Shown: positions 9,040-18,478, counted from the first letter of the stretch. The stretch is DNA of 35,555 nt from Patescibacteria group bacterium (GCA_023473595.1 JAMCYV010000032.1:1-35555), one strand, 5' to 3'. A program made the numbers and translations. The notes: generated by a model from the letters alone, not told the origin.

Positions 9040-9945
9040 TCAATCGAAATTTATATTAACAAGCGGCCATCTCAACTCCCTTTTAATTTCATTTAATCTC
9101 TTATTATATTCCTCTTCAGTATATTGCTTATTTAAGAGGCAAAATTTTTTGTTCGTAAGTTCAACGCATCCGAAGCAGTGGTCGCAATCGTCGCAGCTAT
9201 AAAGATAGGCGGAATCTGTACATCTTGCGCAATAGCTTGAAAAAAAAGTATTATAACAGCTCTCACAGTCATTTGTCTCATAGCATTCTTTGCAGTCGTA
9301 AGAATACAAAGAATCCCAGCAGCTCTGTGAAAGGCTGGAATTTGTTAAATACCCCGAGTCTTCACAATTATCGCTATTAAAAATGAAATAGCAATTACTG
9401 CATTTATAAACATAATCTCCATAATCAGAGTTTTCATTGCTGAAATAATGGCCATATAGATTAGGAAATTTTTTCTTTAAGTCATCCAAACGTTTTAATA
9501 TTATATCCCTAGGGGTAGCCAAAAGCTGTTTTACTTTTCTCTCATATTCTTCCTTTTCATATTGTTTGTTTTCAATGCAGAAGCTTTTGTGCTCTATATT
9601 AGCGCAAAGAAAACAATCGTGGCAGTCATCAAGCTTATAACAAAAATAGCAGTTATAACTATTGTCACAATTATCCAAATAAAAGGAACTATAGCACTGG
9701 AAACAGTCATTGCACTCATAGCATTCTTGGCATTTAACACACCAGGCTAAGTCCATAGAATTTTCTACCTGATAACAATCATAGGTATAGAAGGAATCTA
9801 CCGATTGAGAACTGTCAAAACCGTAGTAGACATTTTTACAGTGGAAAAGATAATCTCCATAATCGGAGTTTTCATTTTCGTATCCAAAACCTGACCTTAA
9901 TGGCATTGACTTCTTTAATTTTTGAAATTCTTCTAAGAAAGCCAT
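9040..9945 (-). CDS. Cys/Tyr/Asp-rich repeat protein with two ~150-aa internal repeats
   Basis: Each half carries NENSDYGDY, ECYE.NDC..CY and K.FC..NKQY..EEY; periodic C-x(2-4)-C throughout. Confidence 0.85.
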   Translation of the reverse strand: MAFLEEFQKLKKSMPLRSGFGYENENSDYGDYLFHCKNVYYGFDSSQSVDSFYTYDCYQVENSMDLAWCVKCQECYECNDCFQCYSSFYLDNCDNSYNCYFCYKLDDCHDCFLCANIEHKSFCIENKQYEKEEYERKVKQLLATPRDIILKRLDDLKKKFPNLYGHYFSNENSDYGDYVYKCSNCYFIFNSDNCEDSGYLTNSSLSQSCWDSLYSYDCKECYETNDCESCYNTFFSSYCARCTDSAYLYSCDDCDHCFGCVELTNKKFCLLNKQYTEEEYNKRLNEIKRELRWPLVNINFD

Positions 9946-9953
9946 AGAAAGAA

Positions 9954-10250
9954 TTAATCCTCACTAGGTTTGACCGGGTCAAAAGTTTCAAAATATTTAA
10001 GATAGCATTCTTTGCAGAAAACTTTTTGATCCTCTGGAGGTTTAAAAGCAATGATGATATCTTTGCCACACTTATCGCAGGTAGAACTATAAAGCTTTTG
10101 TTCACTTCTAAGCGATAATCTTCTGTTTTGCCTGCATGTAGGGCATTCCTTCGGCTCAGGAAGCCCCTTTTCATCCAAAAATGCTTTTTCTTGTTCTATA
10201 ATCAAGAATTCCTCATGGCATTTTGAACAAATTCTTTTTATTGAAGCCAT
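9954..10250 (-). CDS. Small double zinc-ribbon protein
   Basis: 98 aa; 'CSKCHEEF...CPTCRQNRRLSLR' and 'CDKCGKDIII...VFCKECYLKYF'. Confidence 0.85.
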   Translation of the reverse strand: MASIKRICSKCHEEFLIIEQEKAFLDEKGLPEPKECPTCRQNRRLSLRSEQKLYSSTCDKCGKDIIIAFKPPEDQKVFCKECYLKYFETFDPVKPSED

Positions 10251-10305
10251 TTTTTCTCCAATTCTTTTTTATTTTATATTAATTAGCTTAAAAACTAAAG
10301 TACAA

Positions 10306-10334
10306 AGATAAGATGCTTGTAAAGCATCTTATCT
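10306..10334 (-). terminator. Intrinsic terminator-like hairpin overlapping the PBP1A stop codon
   Basis: AGATAAGATGCTT-GTA-AAGCATCTTATCT, 13-bp perfect stem; TAA stop lies inside the stem. Confidence 0.55.
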
Positions 10335-12821
10335 AGAAGGATTATTCGGGGAAATTGGTTCCGGTACCACGGGAGTAGGCTCCGGATTCTCTTTTTTAGG
10401 AGGTGGTGTAGGAGTCGGAGAGATAACAACTGGCGGCTTTTCTACCGGAAGCGGAGTTGGCTCGCTAGGTTGTGGGTTTGGTGATACAACTGGTGCAATA
10501 ACTGGTTCTATTTTTATTGGAGCAGTAACGACCGGCTCTTCATTTTTAGGAGTATAATCTTTAGGAACAGGCACAATTTCCTTATCTTTTGGTTCTGTCC
10601 CTGCAACAAAATATTCCAATTTAGCGCCGCTAGACCCAGCACTGACTATTCTGCCATCAGAGCGGACAAATTTTTCGACAATATTATCCGGTTTTTTAAA
10701 TTCTTCAACGGGCATATCATTTAATGCTTTTTCCATATAATTTTTCCAGACATAACCGGCGCCAAGAGCACCAGGAAGCTCAAGCATCGGAATATTGTCG
10801 TTGTTTCCTATCCAGACACCGGTTACTAAATTTGGAGTATATCCCATAGTCCATCCATCTCTATATTCATTAGTAGTACCGGTTTTGGCTGCCGCTGGCC
10901 TTGAAAGTTTCAAGGGAGAATTGGGGCCAAAAACTTCTCTTCTGGCATCCTCATCAGAAAGAATACTTGTAATAAGAAAAGTATAAGCATTGTCGAAAAC
11001 TCTTTTCCTACTTACTGCCTCTTTTGGTTTTGTTATGACTTTATTCGTTTTGTCGATAACCTTACTTACAAAAACTGGCTTTACGTAAACTCCCCCATTT
11101 GCCAGTGTTCCATAAGCAGATACCATATCAGTAAGGTGGACGTCGCATCCTCCTAAGACCAAGCTTAATCCGTATTTGTATTTACTCTGATCAAGAGTTG
11201 TAATGCCGGCTGTTTTAGCGGTATTAATAGTATCATCTACTCCTGCAAACTGCAGTGTTTTAATAGCTGGGACATTCAAGGAATTTGCCAAAGCTCTTCT
11301 TACGGTTACATTGCCATGAAATTTTCCGTCGTAATTTTTAGGGACATAGGACAAAGTGCCGTCAGGAAAAGAAACCGGCTCATCCTTAATTGTAGTGACA
11401 GTAGTCCAGCCTTTTTCTAGAGCTGTAATGTAGGCGAAAGGTTTAAAAGCAGAGCCTGGTTGTTGGAAAGTATCAGCAATGTCAACTTTCCCCCATTCTG
11501 AATTGCTCCAATCAATGCTTCCCACGTAAGCTAAAATTTCACCGGTTTTAGGGTCGGCTGAAACTAAAGCAGCGTTTGAAACATTTTTTCCTTTTAGCTT
11601 GTCCATTTCCTCTATTACTGCATTTTCGGCGACTTTTTGCTTTTTCATATCCAAGGTTGTATAAACTCTTAAACCTCCTTTTTCTACGAACTCATTCCCA
11701 TATTCTTTTCTTAAATCTTCCAAGACGGCCATTACAAAGTGAGGGGCTTTAATCTCGGTTTTCTGACCCATGAGTGAAAGTTGCTTAGTAAAGGCGGCTT
11801 CAGATTCTTCTTTGGTAATCATTCCCAGTTTCTCCATTCTATCAAGGACATACTTCTGTCTTTTTTTTGCATCATCTGGATTTAAAAATGGAGAATAAGC
11901 AGTCGGTGCTGCCGGCAAACCTGAAAGCATCGCTGATTCAGCTAGATCAAGATCTTTTGCTTCTTTCCCGAAGAAGACTTTGGCTGCATCTTGAATTCCC
12001 CAAGCTCCTTCTCCATAGTAAATCTCATTCAAATACATTTTTAAAATATCGTCCTTTTTATATCTTCTTTCAATTTCTAAAGCCAAAAGGACTTCTTGGT
12101 ATTTTCGAATAAGATTTCTATCCGGATTAAGAAGAGTATTTTTAACAAGCTGTTGAGTGATGCTGCTCCCGCCCTGGCTAATGCTTCTAGTCTCTATATT
12201 TTTATATATTGCTCTTAAGATCCCCTTTCTGCTAACTCCGGAATGGGAATAAAACTCCTCGTCTTCGGAGGCAATAGTAGCATCTTTTATATATTTAGGC
12301 ATTGCTCCAAGCTCTAGAAGCTCTCGGTATTTTGCTCCAAAGGCTTCATAAATAATTTCACCATTTCTATCGTAGATTATTGTCCCGGTGTTTTTCCTAT
12401 TTACTAATCTATTTGGGTCAGAAATATCTTTGGCAAAATAATAATAGCTAGCAGATGCAAAAATACCACTGAACGCTAAAACTGTAAAAATAATAATAAG
12501 ACTTATTTCCAATGTTTTGGTGAAGCCTTTTATAACTTTAAAGGTGATTACAAGACTATTGCATTTTAGAATTGAATTTGTTTTGGTTCTTAGAGAATCT
12601 AAAGCTTTTTTTGCTGTTTTAAATTTTTTTGTAAAGTCTTTTCTGATAATAAGCTTAAAGGCGGAAACTCTTTTTTTTGATGCTTGCTTTTCTCTTTTTC
12701 TTAAATTAATTTTTATTTTTTTCTTATTTTTTAAGAGAAAAACCTTGCTGTTTTTAGCTCTTTTTGCAGTCTTTCTTATCTTGCTGTTTTTCTTATTTTT
12801 TCTTCCATAGCTATTTTTCAT
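10329..12821 (-). CDS. Class A penicillin-binding protein (PBP1A family, GT51 + transpeptidase)
   Basis: 830 aa; 'ATIASEDEEFYSHSGVSRKGI', 'QGGSSITQQLVKN' (GT51), 'PGSAFKPFAYITALE' (SxxK), 'AAKTGTTNEYRDGW' (KTG); Pro-rich C-tail. Confidence 0.95.
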   Translation of the reverse strand: MKNSYGRKNKKNSKIRKTAKRAKNSKVFLLKNKKKIKINLRKREKQASKKRVSAFKLIIRKDFTKKFKTAKKALDSLRTKTNSILKCNSLVITFKVIKGFTKTLEISLIIIFTVLAFSGIFASASYYYFAKDISDPNRLVNRKNTGTIIYDRNGEIIYEAFGAKYRELLELGAMPKYIKDATIASEDEEFYSHSGVSRKGILRAIYKNIETRSISQGGSSITQQLVKNTLLNPDRNLIRKYQEVLLALEIERRYKKDDILKMYLNEIYYGEGAWGIQDAAKVFFGKEAKDLDLAESAMLSGLPAAPTAYSPFLNPDDAKKRQKYVLDRMEKLGMITKEESEAAFTKQLSLMGQKTEIKAPHFVMAVLEDLRKEYGNEFVEKGGLRVYTTLDMKKQKVAENAVIEEMDKLKGKNVSNAALVSADPKTGEILAYVGSIDWSNSEWGKVDIADTFQQPGSAFKPFAYITALEKGWTTVTTIKDEPVSFPDGTLSYVPKNYDGKFHGNVTVRRALANSLNVPAIKTLQFAGVDDTINTAKTAGITTLDQSKYKYGLSLVLGGCDVHLTDMVSAYGTLANGGVYVKPVFVSKVIDKTNKVITKPKEAVSRKRVFDNAYTFLITSILSDEDARREVFGPNSPLKLSRPAAAKTGTTNEYRDGWTMGYTPNLVTGVWIGNNDNIPMLELPGALGAGYVWKNYMEKALNDMPVEEFKKPDNIVEKFVRSDGRIVSAGSSGAKLEYFVAGTEPKDKEIVPVPKDYTPKNEEPVVTAPIKIEPVIAPVVSPNPQPSEPTPLPVEKPPVVISPTPTPPPKKENPEPTPVVPEPISPNNPSR

Positions 12822-12884
12822 GTTTCAATTTTCCCTTTTTAAAAGAATTTATTTTAGATAAGAAGAGAACAAATATAAAAAATT

Positions 12885-12908
12885 AACTTCCAAATTAATT
12901 TGGAAGTT
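12885..12908 (-). terminator. Palindromic terminator downstream of topA
   Basis: Perfect 24-bp palindrome AACTTCCAAATTAATTTGGAAGTT followed on minus by AATTTTTTATATTTG. Confidence 0.6.
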
Positions 12909-12969
12909 TAAATGAAATAGAATAAGGACTATAGAATATTAAAGATTAGAAATGCCTAAAATCTGTCAT

Positions 12970-15009
12970 TTAACCGCATTTTTCGCAAATAATCTTATTC
13001 CTCTTCTTTTTGGCTAATCCTTTGCATTTTGGGCATTCTGCTGGCTCTTCCCAGCTGGCATAATCACATTCAGGATATTTGGAGCAGCCCCAGAAAACTC
13101 GACCTTTTTTTGTCCTTCTGGCAATAATTTCGCCACTTTTGCATTTAGGACAGGTAAATCCAGTGCTTTTGGCTAAAGGCTTAGTTGTTTTGCATTCAGG
13201 GAATCTAGAACAAGCTAAAAACTCTCCGTATCTCCCGGTTCTTATAACCATTTTTGCACCACATTTCGGGCATAATTCCTTAGTTTCTTTTACAGGTATC
13301 TCAACCTTTTCTATTTTTTCTTGTTTTTCATCAAGGTCTTTTTTGAAAGGCTCCCAAAACTCTTCCATTAGCTTCTGCCACTTTAATTTACCTTCTGCAA
13401 TATCGTCTAATTCCTCTTCCATATGAGCAGTGAAATCAACATTAACAACAAATGGAAAATTCTCTGCCAAAAGGTCAGTAACTATAAATCCAATTTCCGT
13501 TGGTTGAAATTTTTTATCTAAAAGTGTCACATACCCTCTCGTTTGAATGGTTGAGATTGTCGGGGCATAGGTGGAAGGACGACCAATCCCTAATTCTTCC
13601 ATTGTTTTTATAAGGGACGCTTCGTTATATCTGGGTGGGGGTTCTGTGAAATGCTGGGCTGGCGTAATAGAAATAAGCTTTAGAATATCTTTCTCTTCTA
13701 ATTTTGGCAAAGTTTTTAGTTCTTCTTCTTTTTTCTCATTGCCTTCTTTATAAAGTTTAAAGTAGCCGTCGAATGTTTGGCTTCTCCCAGTTGCTCTAAA
13801 AATGAAACTTTCTCCTGTCTTTCCTTTGGCTTCAATATCGGCGGTTACTTGATTAAACAACGCTTCTTTCATCTGACAAGCCATTGTTCTTTTCCAAATA
13901 AGATCATAAAGCTTAAGCTGATCATCTGAAAGAAAGCTTTTCATTTTTTCTGGTTCTCTTTTTAGATAAGTTGGTCTTATGGCTTCGTGCGCTTCTTGGG
14001 CTGATTTTACTTTCTTATATACTCTCTTTTGATCAGGCAAATAACTTGAACTAAATTTTTGCTTAATCAAATTTCTTATATCTGAAACAGCTCTTTCAGC
14101 CAGATGGAATGAGTCCGTTCTCATGTAAGTAATAAGACCGACATTTCCTTCCGGCCCGAGCTCCACTCCCTCATAAAGGTTTTGGGCAATCATCATTGTC
14201 TTTTTAACAGAAAATCCGAGTTTTCTGGCTGCTTCTTGCTGCAATGTCGAAGTAATAAAAGGCGGTGGCGGGAATTTTCTGACTTCCTTACTTTGAACAT
14301 TTATTACCCTGTAGACTGGGTCTTCGAGATTTTTCAAAATTTCTTTAGCTTCTTTTTCGCTTTTAATTTCGACTTTTTTGCCTTCTTTTTTTATTAAAAT
14401 CGCCGTAAACTCGCTATCCTTTTTAAGGATTATCGTAATGTCCCAATATTCTTTGGGAATAAAACTCTCGATTTCTCTTTCACGATCGACAATGAGCTTG
14501 ACTGCCACTGATTGAACCCTTCCGGCAGAAAGCCCTTTTCTTATTTTTTTCCACAAAAGAGGGCTTAAATTATATCCGACCAGTCTGTCTAAGACTCTTC
14601 TTGCCTGCTGGGCATTTACTAGATTGTAGTTGAGATTTTCGGGATTCTTAATAGCCGAGTTAATTGCTTCTTCTGTTATCTCATAAAACCGAATTCTTTT
14701 TGCTTTTTCTTCCTCTATGCCAGTTAATTCTAAAATATGCCAAGCGATGGCTTCTCCCTCTCTATCAAGGTCAGTTGCCAAATAAAGTTCTTCAGCTTTT
14801 TCCGCTTCTTTTTTTAAAATGTTGACATTTTTTTGAGCCGCTTTCGGGACAATATATTGAGGTTCAAAATTTTTATCAATATCAACTCCAAGCTTTGATT
14901 TTGGCAAGTCTCTGACGTGTCCGTAAGAAGCAATGACTCTATAACCTTTGCCAAGGTATTTTTCTATAGTTTTAGCTTTTGCCGGTGATTCTACAATAAC
15001 TAAATTCAT
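12970..15009 (-). CDS. topA: DNA topoisomerase I with three C-terminal zinc fingers
   Basis: 'MNLVIVESPAKAKTIEKYLG', 'DLDREGEAIAWH', 'GLITYMRTDS'; three CxxC...C(x3-5)C Zn-finger motifs at C-terminus. Confidence 0.97.
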   Translation of the reverse strand: MNLVIVESPAKAKTIEKYLGKGYRVIASYGHVRDLPKSKLGVDIDKNFEPQYIVPKAAQKNVNILKKEAEKAEELYLATDLDREGEAIAWHILELTGIEEEKAKRIRFYEITEEAINSAIKNPENLNYNLVNAQQARRVLDRLVGYNLSPLLWKKIRKGLSAGRVQSVAVKLIVDREREIESFIPKEYWDITIILKKDSEFTAILIKKEGKKVEIKSEKEAKEILKNLEDPVYRVINVQSKEVRKFPPPPFITSTLQQEAARKLGFSVKKTMMIAQNLYEGVELGPEGNVGLITYMRTDSFHLAERAVSDIRNLIKQKFSSSYLPDQKRVYKKVKSAQEAHEAIRPTYLKREPEKMKSFLSDDQLKLYDLIWKRTMACQMKEALFNQVTADIEAKGKTGESFIFRATGRSQTFDGYFKLYKEGNEKKEEELKTLPKLEEKDILKLISITPAQHFTEPPPRYNEASLIKTMEELGIGRPSTYAPTISTIQTRGYVTLLDKKFQPTEIGFIVTDLLAENFPFVVNVDFTAHMEEELDDIAEGKLKWQKLMEEFWEPFKKDLDEKQEKIEKVEIPVKETKELCPKCGAKMVIRTGRYGEFLACSRFPECKTTKPLAKSTGFTCPKCKSGEIIARRTKKGRVFWGCSKYPECDYASWEEPAECPKCKGLAKKKRNKIICEKCG

Positions 15010-15067
15010 ATAAAAAGGTTAGCATCTTTTACCGAGTTTAAACAATAGAAAAAGAAAGAGCATTATA

Positions 15068-15941
15068 AAGAATCTGGAACAAAAGCAGTAAAATCTAAGG
15101 ATAGTAAATGGAGGAAACAAGCTGTGAAGAAAAGACTTCTAATAAATGTTTCAGAGAGTAAGGCAATAAAAGATCTAAGGAGCAATATTGGGAAACATAT
15201 CCCTTGCCCAAAATGTTCTAGGAAGAAGTATGTAAGGAGACTTAAGGGCAAGGATAAAAGATACTTCTGTGCTAAATGCAGATACAAGTTTTCATTAAAG
15301 AATCTAGTGGGCTTTAAATACTCTAATCTAAACTACAAACAGATCTATCATTTACTTCATTGTTTCGGTAACAATAAATCTCATCAAGATGTCATAGATT
15401 GGACAGGAGTCTCTTATCCAACCTCAAGACTTAACTATAGTCGAATCAGAACAGGCTTAAAGCCTCATTTAGATACAGATAAACTAACCGGTAAGTTTGT
15501 TTGTGATGAATGTTTTGTAGGTAAACAAAAGACCAATAATCAGGCTATTGTAATGGGTGCCGTAGATAGCACGTTTACTAATCTTAGATTAGAAGTTATC
15601 CCAGACAGAGAACAAGACTCAATTGAGAAGTTCTTAGAGATTCATATTGAACCAACTTCTTTAATTGTTTCAGACGCTTTCTCTTCGTACTTTGATATTG
15701 GCTTTATGGGTTACAATCATTTAATTGAAAACCACAGTAAAGGACGCTTTCAAGAGACTGTGCCAATCGAGAGAGTCTGGGGACTTTTTAAAACTTCTAT
15801 TACCAGAAGCTATCATCATATTCATAAAGAAAAACTACCTGAATACCTGGTGGAATTTCAGTTTAAATTTATCCACCGAAAATACCGTAGAAACCCCCTT
15901 TATATAGCTAAAATGTTAACCAAGACTGTTCCAGATTGTTG
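15068..15941 (+). mobile_element. IS1595-family-like insertion sequence (boundaries approximate)
   Basis: Single transposase ORF bounded by inverted 11-mers AATCTGGAACA (15071-15081) and TGTTCCAGATT (15927-15937). Confidence 0.7.
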
Positions 15942-15942
15942 A
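15124..15942 (+). CDS. IS1595 (ISXO2-like) family transposase
   Basis: N-terminal zinc ribbon 'CPKCSRKKYVRRLKGKDKRYFCAKCRYKFSLK'; catalytic-region motifs 'CDECFVGK', 'IVSDAFSSY', 'IERVWGLFK'. Confidence 0.82.
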   Translation: MKKRLLINVSESKAIKDLRSNIGKHIPCPKCSRKKYVRRLKGKDKRYFCAKCRYKFSLKNLVGFKYSNLNYKQIYHLLHCFGNNKSHQDVIDWTGVSYPTSRLNYSRIRTGLKPHLDTDKLTGKFVCDECFVGKQKTNNQAIVMGAVDSTFTNLRLEVIPDREQDSIEKFLEIHIEPTSLIVSDAFSSYFDIGFMGYNHLIENHSKGRFQETVPIERVWGLFKTSITRSYHHIHKEKLPEYLVEFQFKFIHRKYRRNPLYIAKMLTKTVPDC

Positions 15943-16068
15943 CATTACTGAAAGAAAAAGTAAATAAAAAATTTATAGTAATCAGGAATAAGTAATAAAA
16001 GATAGAAAGGTTTTTTAGATACCTTTTAGTTATTGTTTAATAATTTTTAATCAATAATTGACCTTTGG

Positions 16069-16488
16069 CTATGATTTTCTCCAAGTTTCCTTTAAATCCT
16101 TTGGCAGTTGGGCTTCGATGTCTTCAGCTTCGCCTTTGGTAATTTGATCTTTCAAAGTGGAGAAAACAGCCGTAGTTGCCTTTTCCGGATTTTTCAATTG
16201 ATGCTCAGTCATTTCATCCACTCTTCTTAAAAATTCTCCTTTATGAAGCTTTTCAACGGGTTTCCTTAAACCCAACCGCCCGAAAAAAGCAGTCCTATAT
16301 TCCTCATCTCTTTCCCCGATTAATTCTCTTTCTCCCTTTGAAAGCTGGCTTTCCATATCTTTTTCTTCTTCTGGAGTGATTCTTTTTGCGAGCGTGTTTA
16401 AAACTGCTTTTGAAGCTGATTCAGCTTGGAAGAGGTCTTTGAGTTCGCCTCTTGTTTTCACTTTTTCTACAAATTCTTTTTTATTCAT
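16069..16488 (-). CDS. DUF2267-domain protein
   Basis: 139 aa; two similar halves 'AVLNTLAKRITPEEEKDMESQLSK' and 'AVFSTLKDQITKGEAEDIEAQLPK' typical of DUF2267. Confidence 0.78.
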   Translation of the reverse strand: MNKKEFVEKVKTRGELKDLFQAESASKAVLNTLAKRITPEEEKDMESQLSKGERELIGERDEEYRTAFFGRLGLRKPVEKLHKGEFLRRVDEMTEHQLKNPEKATTAVFSTLKDQITKGEAEDIEAQLPKDLKETWRKS

Positions 16489-16540
16489 GTCTAAATACTA
16501 TTTTGAAAATAAACTTTCCGCATTAAAAAAACTGACAAAT

Positions 16541-18001
16541 CTAATCTTCCAGCATAGGTTGTCTTTTCTTTGAAATCTTTTCGATTGATTTCTGCTTTTC
16601 CGGTCTTACAAAAGTCCCTCCCCAAATTTTTTCCCAGTTTTTCACCCATTTGTATTCTTTTTTCCAGATAGGGTCATAAATTTTAGCTACTTTTTTAGAA
16701 TAATTTTTTAGATCAGGCAAAAGCTCTCCAAAAAGCGACTCTGCTCCTTTATGAGAAGGTTTGGCGCCATGTTTTTGGGCAATTCTTGCCATAACTCCAG
16801 GATAATCTATCAAAGGGCAGGGCCTAATCTCATTTCTTCCGAAAGGCTGCGACATCCTGATTTCCCTAAAAAAATTTGAGTTTAAGGCTTTATATAAGGA
16901 TTTATTTTTAATATTATCAGTCGAGAAGTGGCAAAAAATACAAGGCTCAACATCGCCATTATTATTGATATGAACATAATGTCTTCCGCCGGCAAGACAA
17001 CCGCCGACCACGGGTCCGTCGCCGAAAAAATCAATAACTAAAAGCGGGTATTTATCTCTTATTTCTATCGCTTTTTTGCGCATATAGTTTCTCTGGGCAG
17101 GAGTCAGCATTAAATTTAGGTTGGGTTTCCTGCCTACCGGCATATAATTAAAATACCAGCCGACTGAAGCTCCTTTCTTTATCATAAACTTAATAAAGCT
17201 ATTGCTTGTAATGGTCTTAATATTTTTCCTAGTGATAGTGGCAGAAAAGAAGAAAATTACCCCCTTTTTTCTTAAAAGATCCATGGCGTTTTCCAGCTTT
17301 GCAAACGTTTTTTTACCTCTTCTCTCTTCGGTTTCTTTTTCAAATCCCTCGATACTTAAGGTTGGAATAACATTTCCCATCTCGGCAATTCTTTCAGCAT
17401 TCTTTTCGTTTAAAAGAGTGCCATTAGTATAAATCTGAAAAAGAACGTCCGGGTGTCTTTTAAGAATGTCCCAGATAGATTTGTATAAAAGAGGCTCGCC
17501 GCCAAGGAAAATATAAAAGTTTATCCCAATTTCCTTGCCTTCTTTAATTATTCTTTCAATTAATTTTGGATCCATATCAGTCGACGTGTCATATTCGCTT
17601 GCAAAACAGCCTTCGCATTTTAAATTACAGCGCATAGTCGGACTTATGAGGATAGTAAATGGAGGGGCGACTCCATATTTTTTTAAATAGATAAGTCTTT
17701 TATCTTGGCAGCGGGTCATTGAGTCAGAGATCCAATCGGCGACTCTTTTTCGCATTTTCTTATTGGTTTCTAAGGAAACTCTTCTTATAAGCCAAGAAAG
17801 CGGAAGATTCTTACTAAAAGCATTTCCCATTGTTTTCATCATATATTTTTGGGATTTAGTTCCTGCAAAATATTCTATCCACTTGTAGGCCCTAGCAATT
17901 TTTTTATTGGAATTTCGCCCAAGGAAAGCCAAAATTTTGGGAGTAGTCTCTTTGATATACCAATACTTCAAGTCTTTTATTTTGTTTCTAATTTTCCCCA
18001 T
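16541..18001 (-). CDS. Radical SAM protein with SPASM-like C-terminal region
   Basis: 'PTMRCNLKCEGCFASEYDT' (CxxxCxxC), 'IFLGGEPLL'; C-terminal Cys 'GDVEPCIFCHFS'; ATG at 18001 preferred over upstream TTG. Confidence 0.86.
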   Translation of the reverse strand: MGKIRNKIKDLKYWYIKETTPKILAFLGRNSNKKIARAYKWIEYFAGTKSQKYMMKTMGNAFSKNLPLSWLIRRVSLETNKKMRKRVADWISDSMTRCQDKRLIYLKKYGVAPPFTILISPTMRCNLKCEGCFASEYDTSTDMDPKLIERIIKEGKEIGINFYIFLGGEPLLYKSIWDILKRHPDVLFQIYTNGTLLNEKNAERIAEMGNVIPTLSIEGFEKETEERRGKKTFAKLENAMDLLRKKGVIFFFSATITRKNIKTITSNSFIKFMIKKGASVGWYFNYMPVGRKPNLNLMLTPAQRNYMRKKAIEIRDKYPLLVIDFFGDGPVVGGCLAGGRHYVHINNNGDVEPCIFCHFSTDNIKNKSLYKALNSNFFREIRMSQPFGRNEIRPCPLIDYPGVMARIAQKHGAKPSHKGAESLFGELLPDLKNYSKKVAKIYDPIWKKEYKWVKNWEKIWGGTFVRPEKQKSIEKISKKRQPMLED

Positions 18002-18029
18002 GCATTCAGTTAACACCAATCTTTGCTAC

Positions 18030-18440
18030 TTATTTCTTGGCAATCTTTATTTTTTTTGCCTTCTTTTCTTCAACGATTGGGATAGTAATCATTAAGACTC
18101 CGTTTTCATATTCAGCACTAGCTTTGTCTTTCAATACTGTAGTTGGTAATTTTACTGTTCTCTCAAAATCCCCCCTTCTTATTTCTTGATAATAATAGTT
18201 TTTTTCTTCTTCTTCACGGCTACCACTTATCTTTAAGTAGCTATCCTCGATCTGGATATCGATATTGTCTGGATTAATCCCCGGAAGGCTCATTTTGGCG
18301 ATGATATTTCCTTTTTCTTCATAGAGATCAATAGCTAAATCCCAGCCGACTCTTTGTAATGCGGAGAGCGGTCCTCCTTCCTCCTCAAAAAACCTTTGGA
18401 TATCTCTAAAAGGCCCTGGTCCCCATTGTACAATTGGCAT
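18030..18440 (-). CDS. Hsp20/alpha-crystallin small heat shock protein
   Basis: 136 aa; 'IIAKMSLPGINPDNIDIQIEDSYLKISGSREEE', 'AEYENGVLMITIP'. Confidence 0.93.
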   Translation of the reverse strand: MPIVQWGPGPFRDIQRFFEEEGGPLSALQRVGWDLAIDLYEEKGNIIAKMSLPGINPDNIDIQIEDSYLKISGSREEEEKNYYYQEIRRGDFERTVKLPTTVLKDKASAEYENGVLMITIPIVEEKKAKKIKIAKK

Positions 18441-18478
18441 AACTACCTCCTTATTTAATTATTTCTCTTAATATAAAA

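Noticed and set aside
9872-10174. 100-aa minus ORF overlapping the zinc-ribbon gene
   Set aside because: Out of frame with the clearly Cys-patterned 98-aa protein; low-complexity translation
12517-12810. 97-aa + ORF opposite the PBP1A N-terminus
   Set aside because: Hydrophobic Phe/Leu run is the antisense of the Lys-rich N-terminus
15063-15287. Minus-strand 74-aa ORF over the IS left end
   Set aside because: Antisense to the transposase zinc-ribbon coding region; no family signal
15099-17665. Identical 17-mer aggatagtaaatggagg in the IS 5' region (~15099) and inside the radical SAM gene (~17649)
   Set aside because: Second copy encodes conserved protein sequence (PPFTILISP); likely chance in AT-rich DNA
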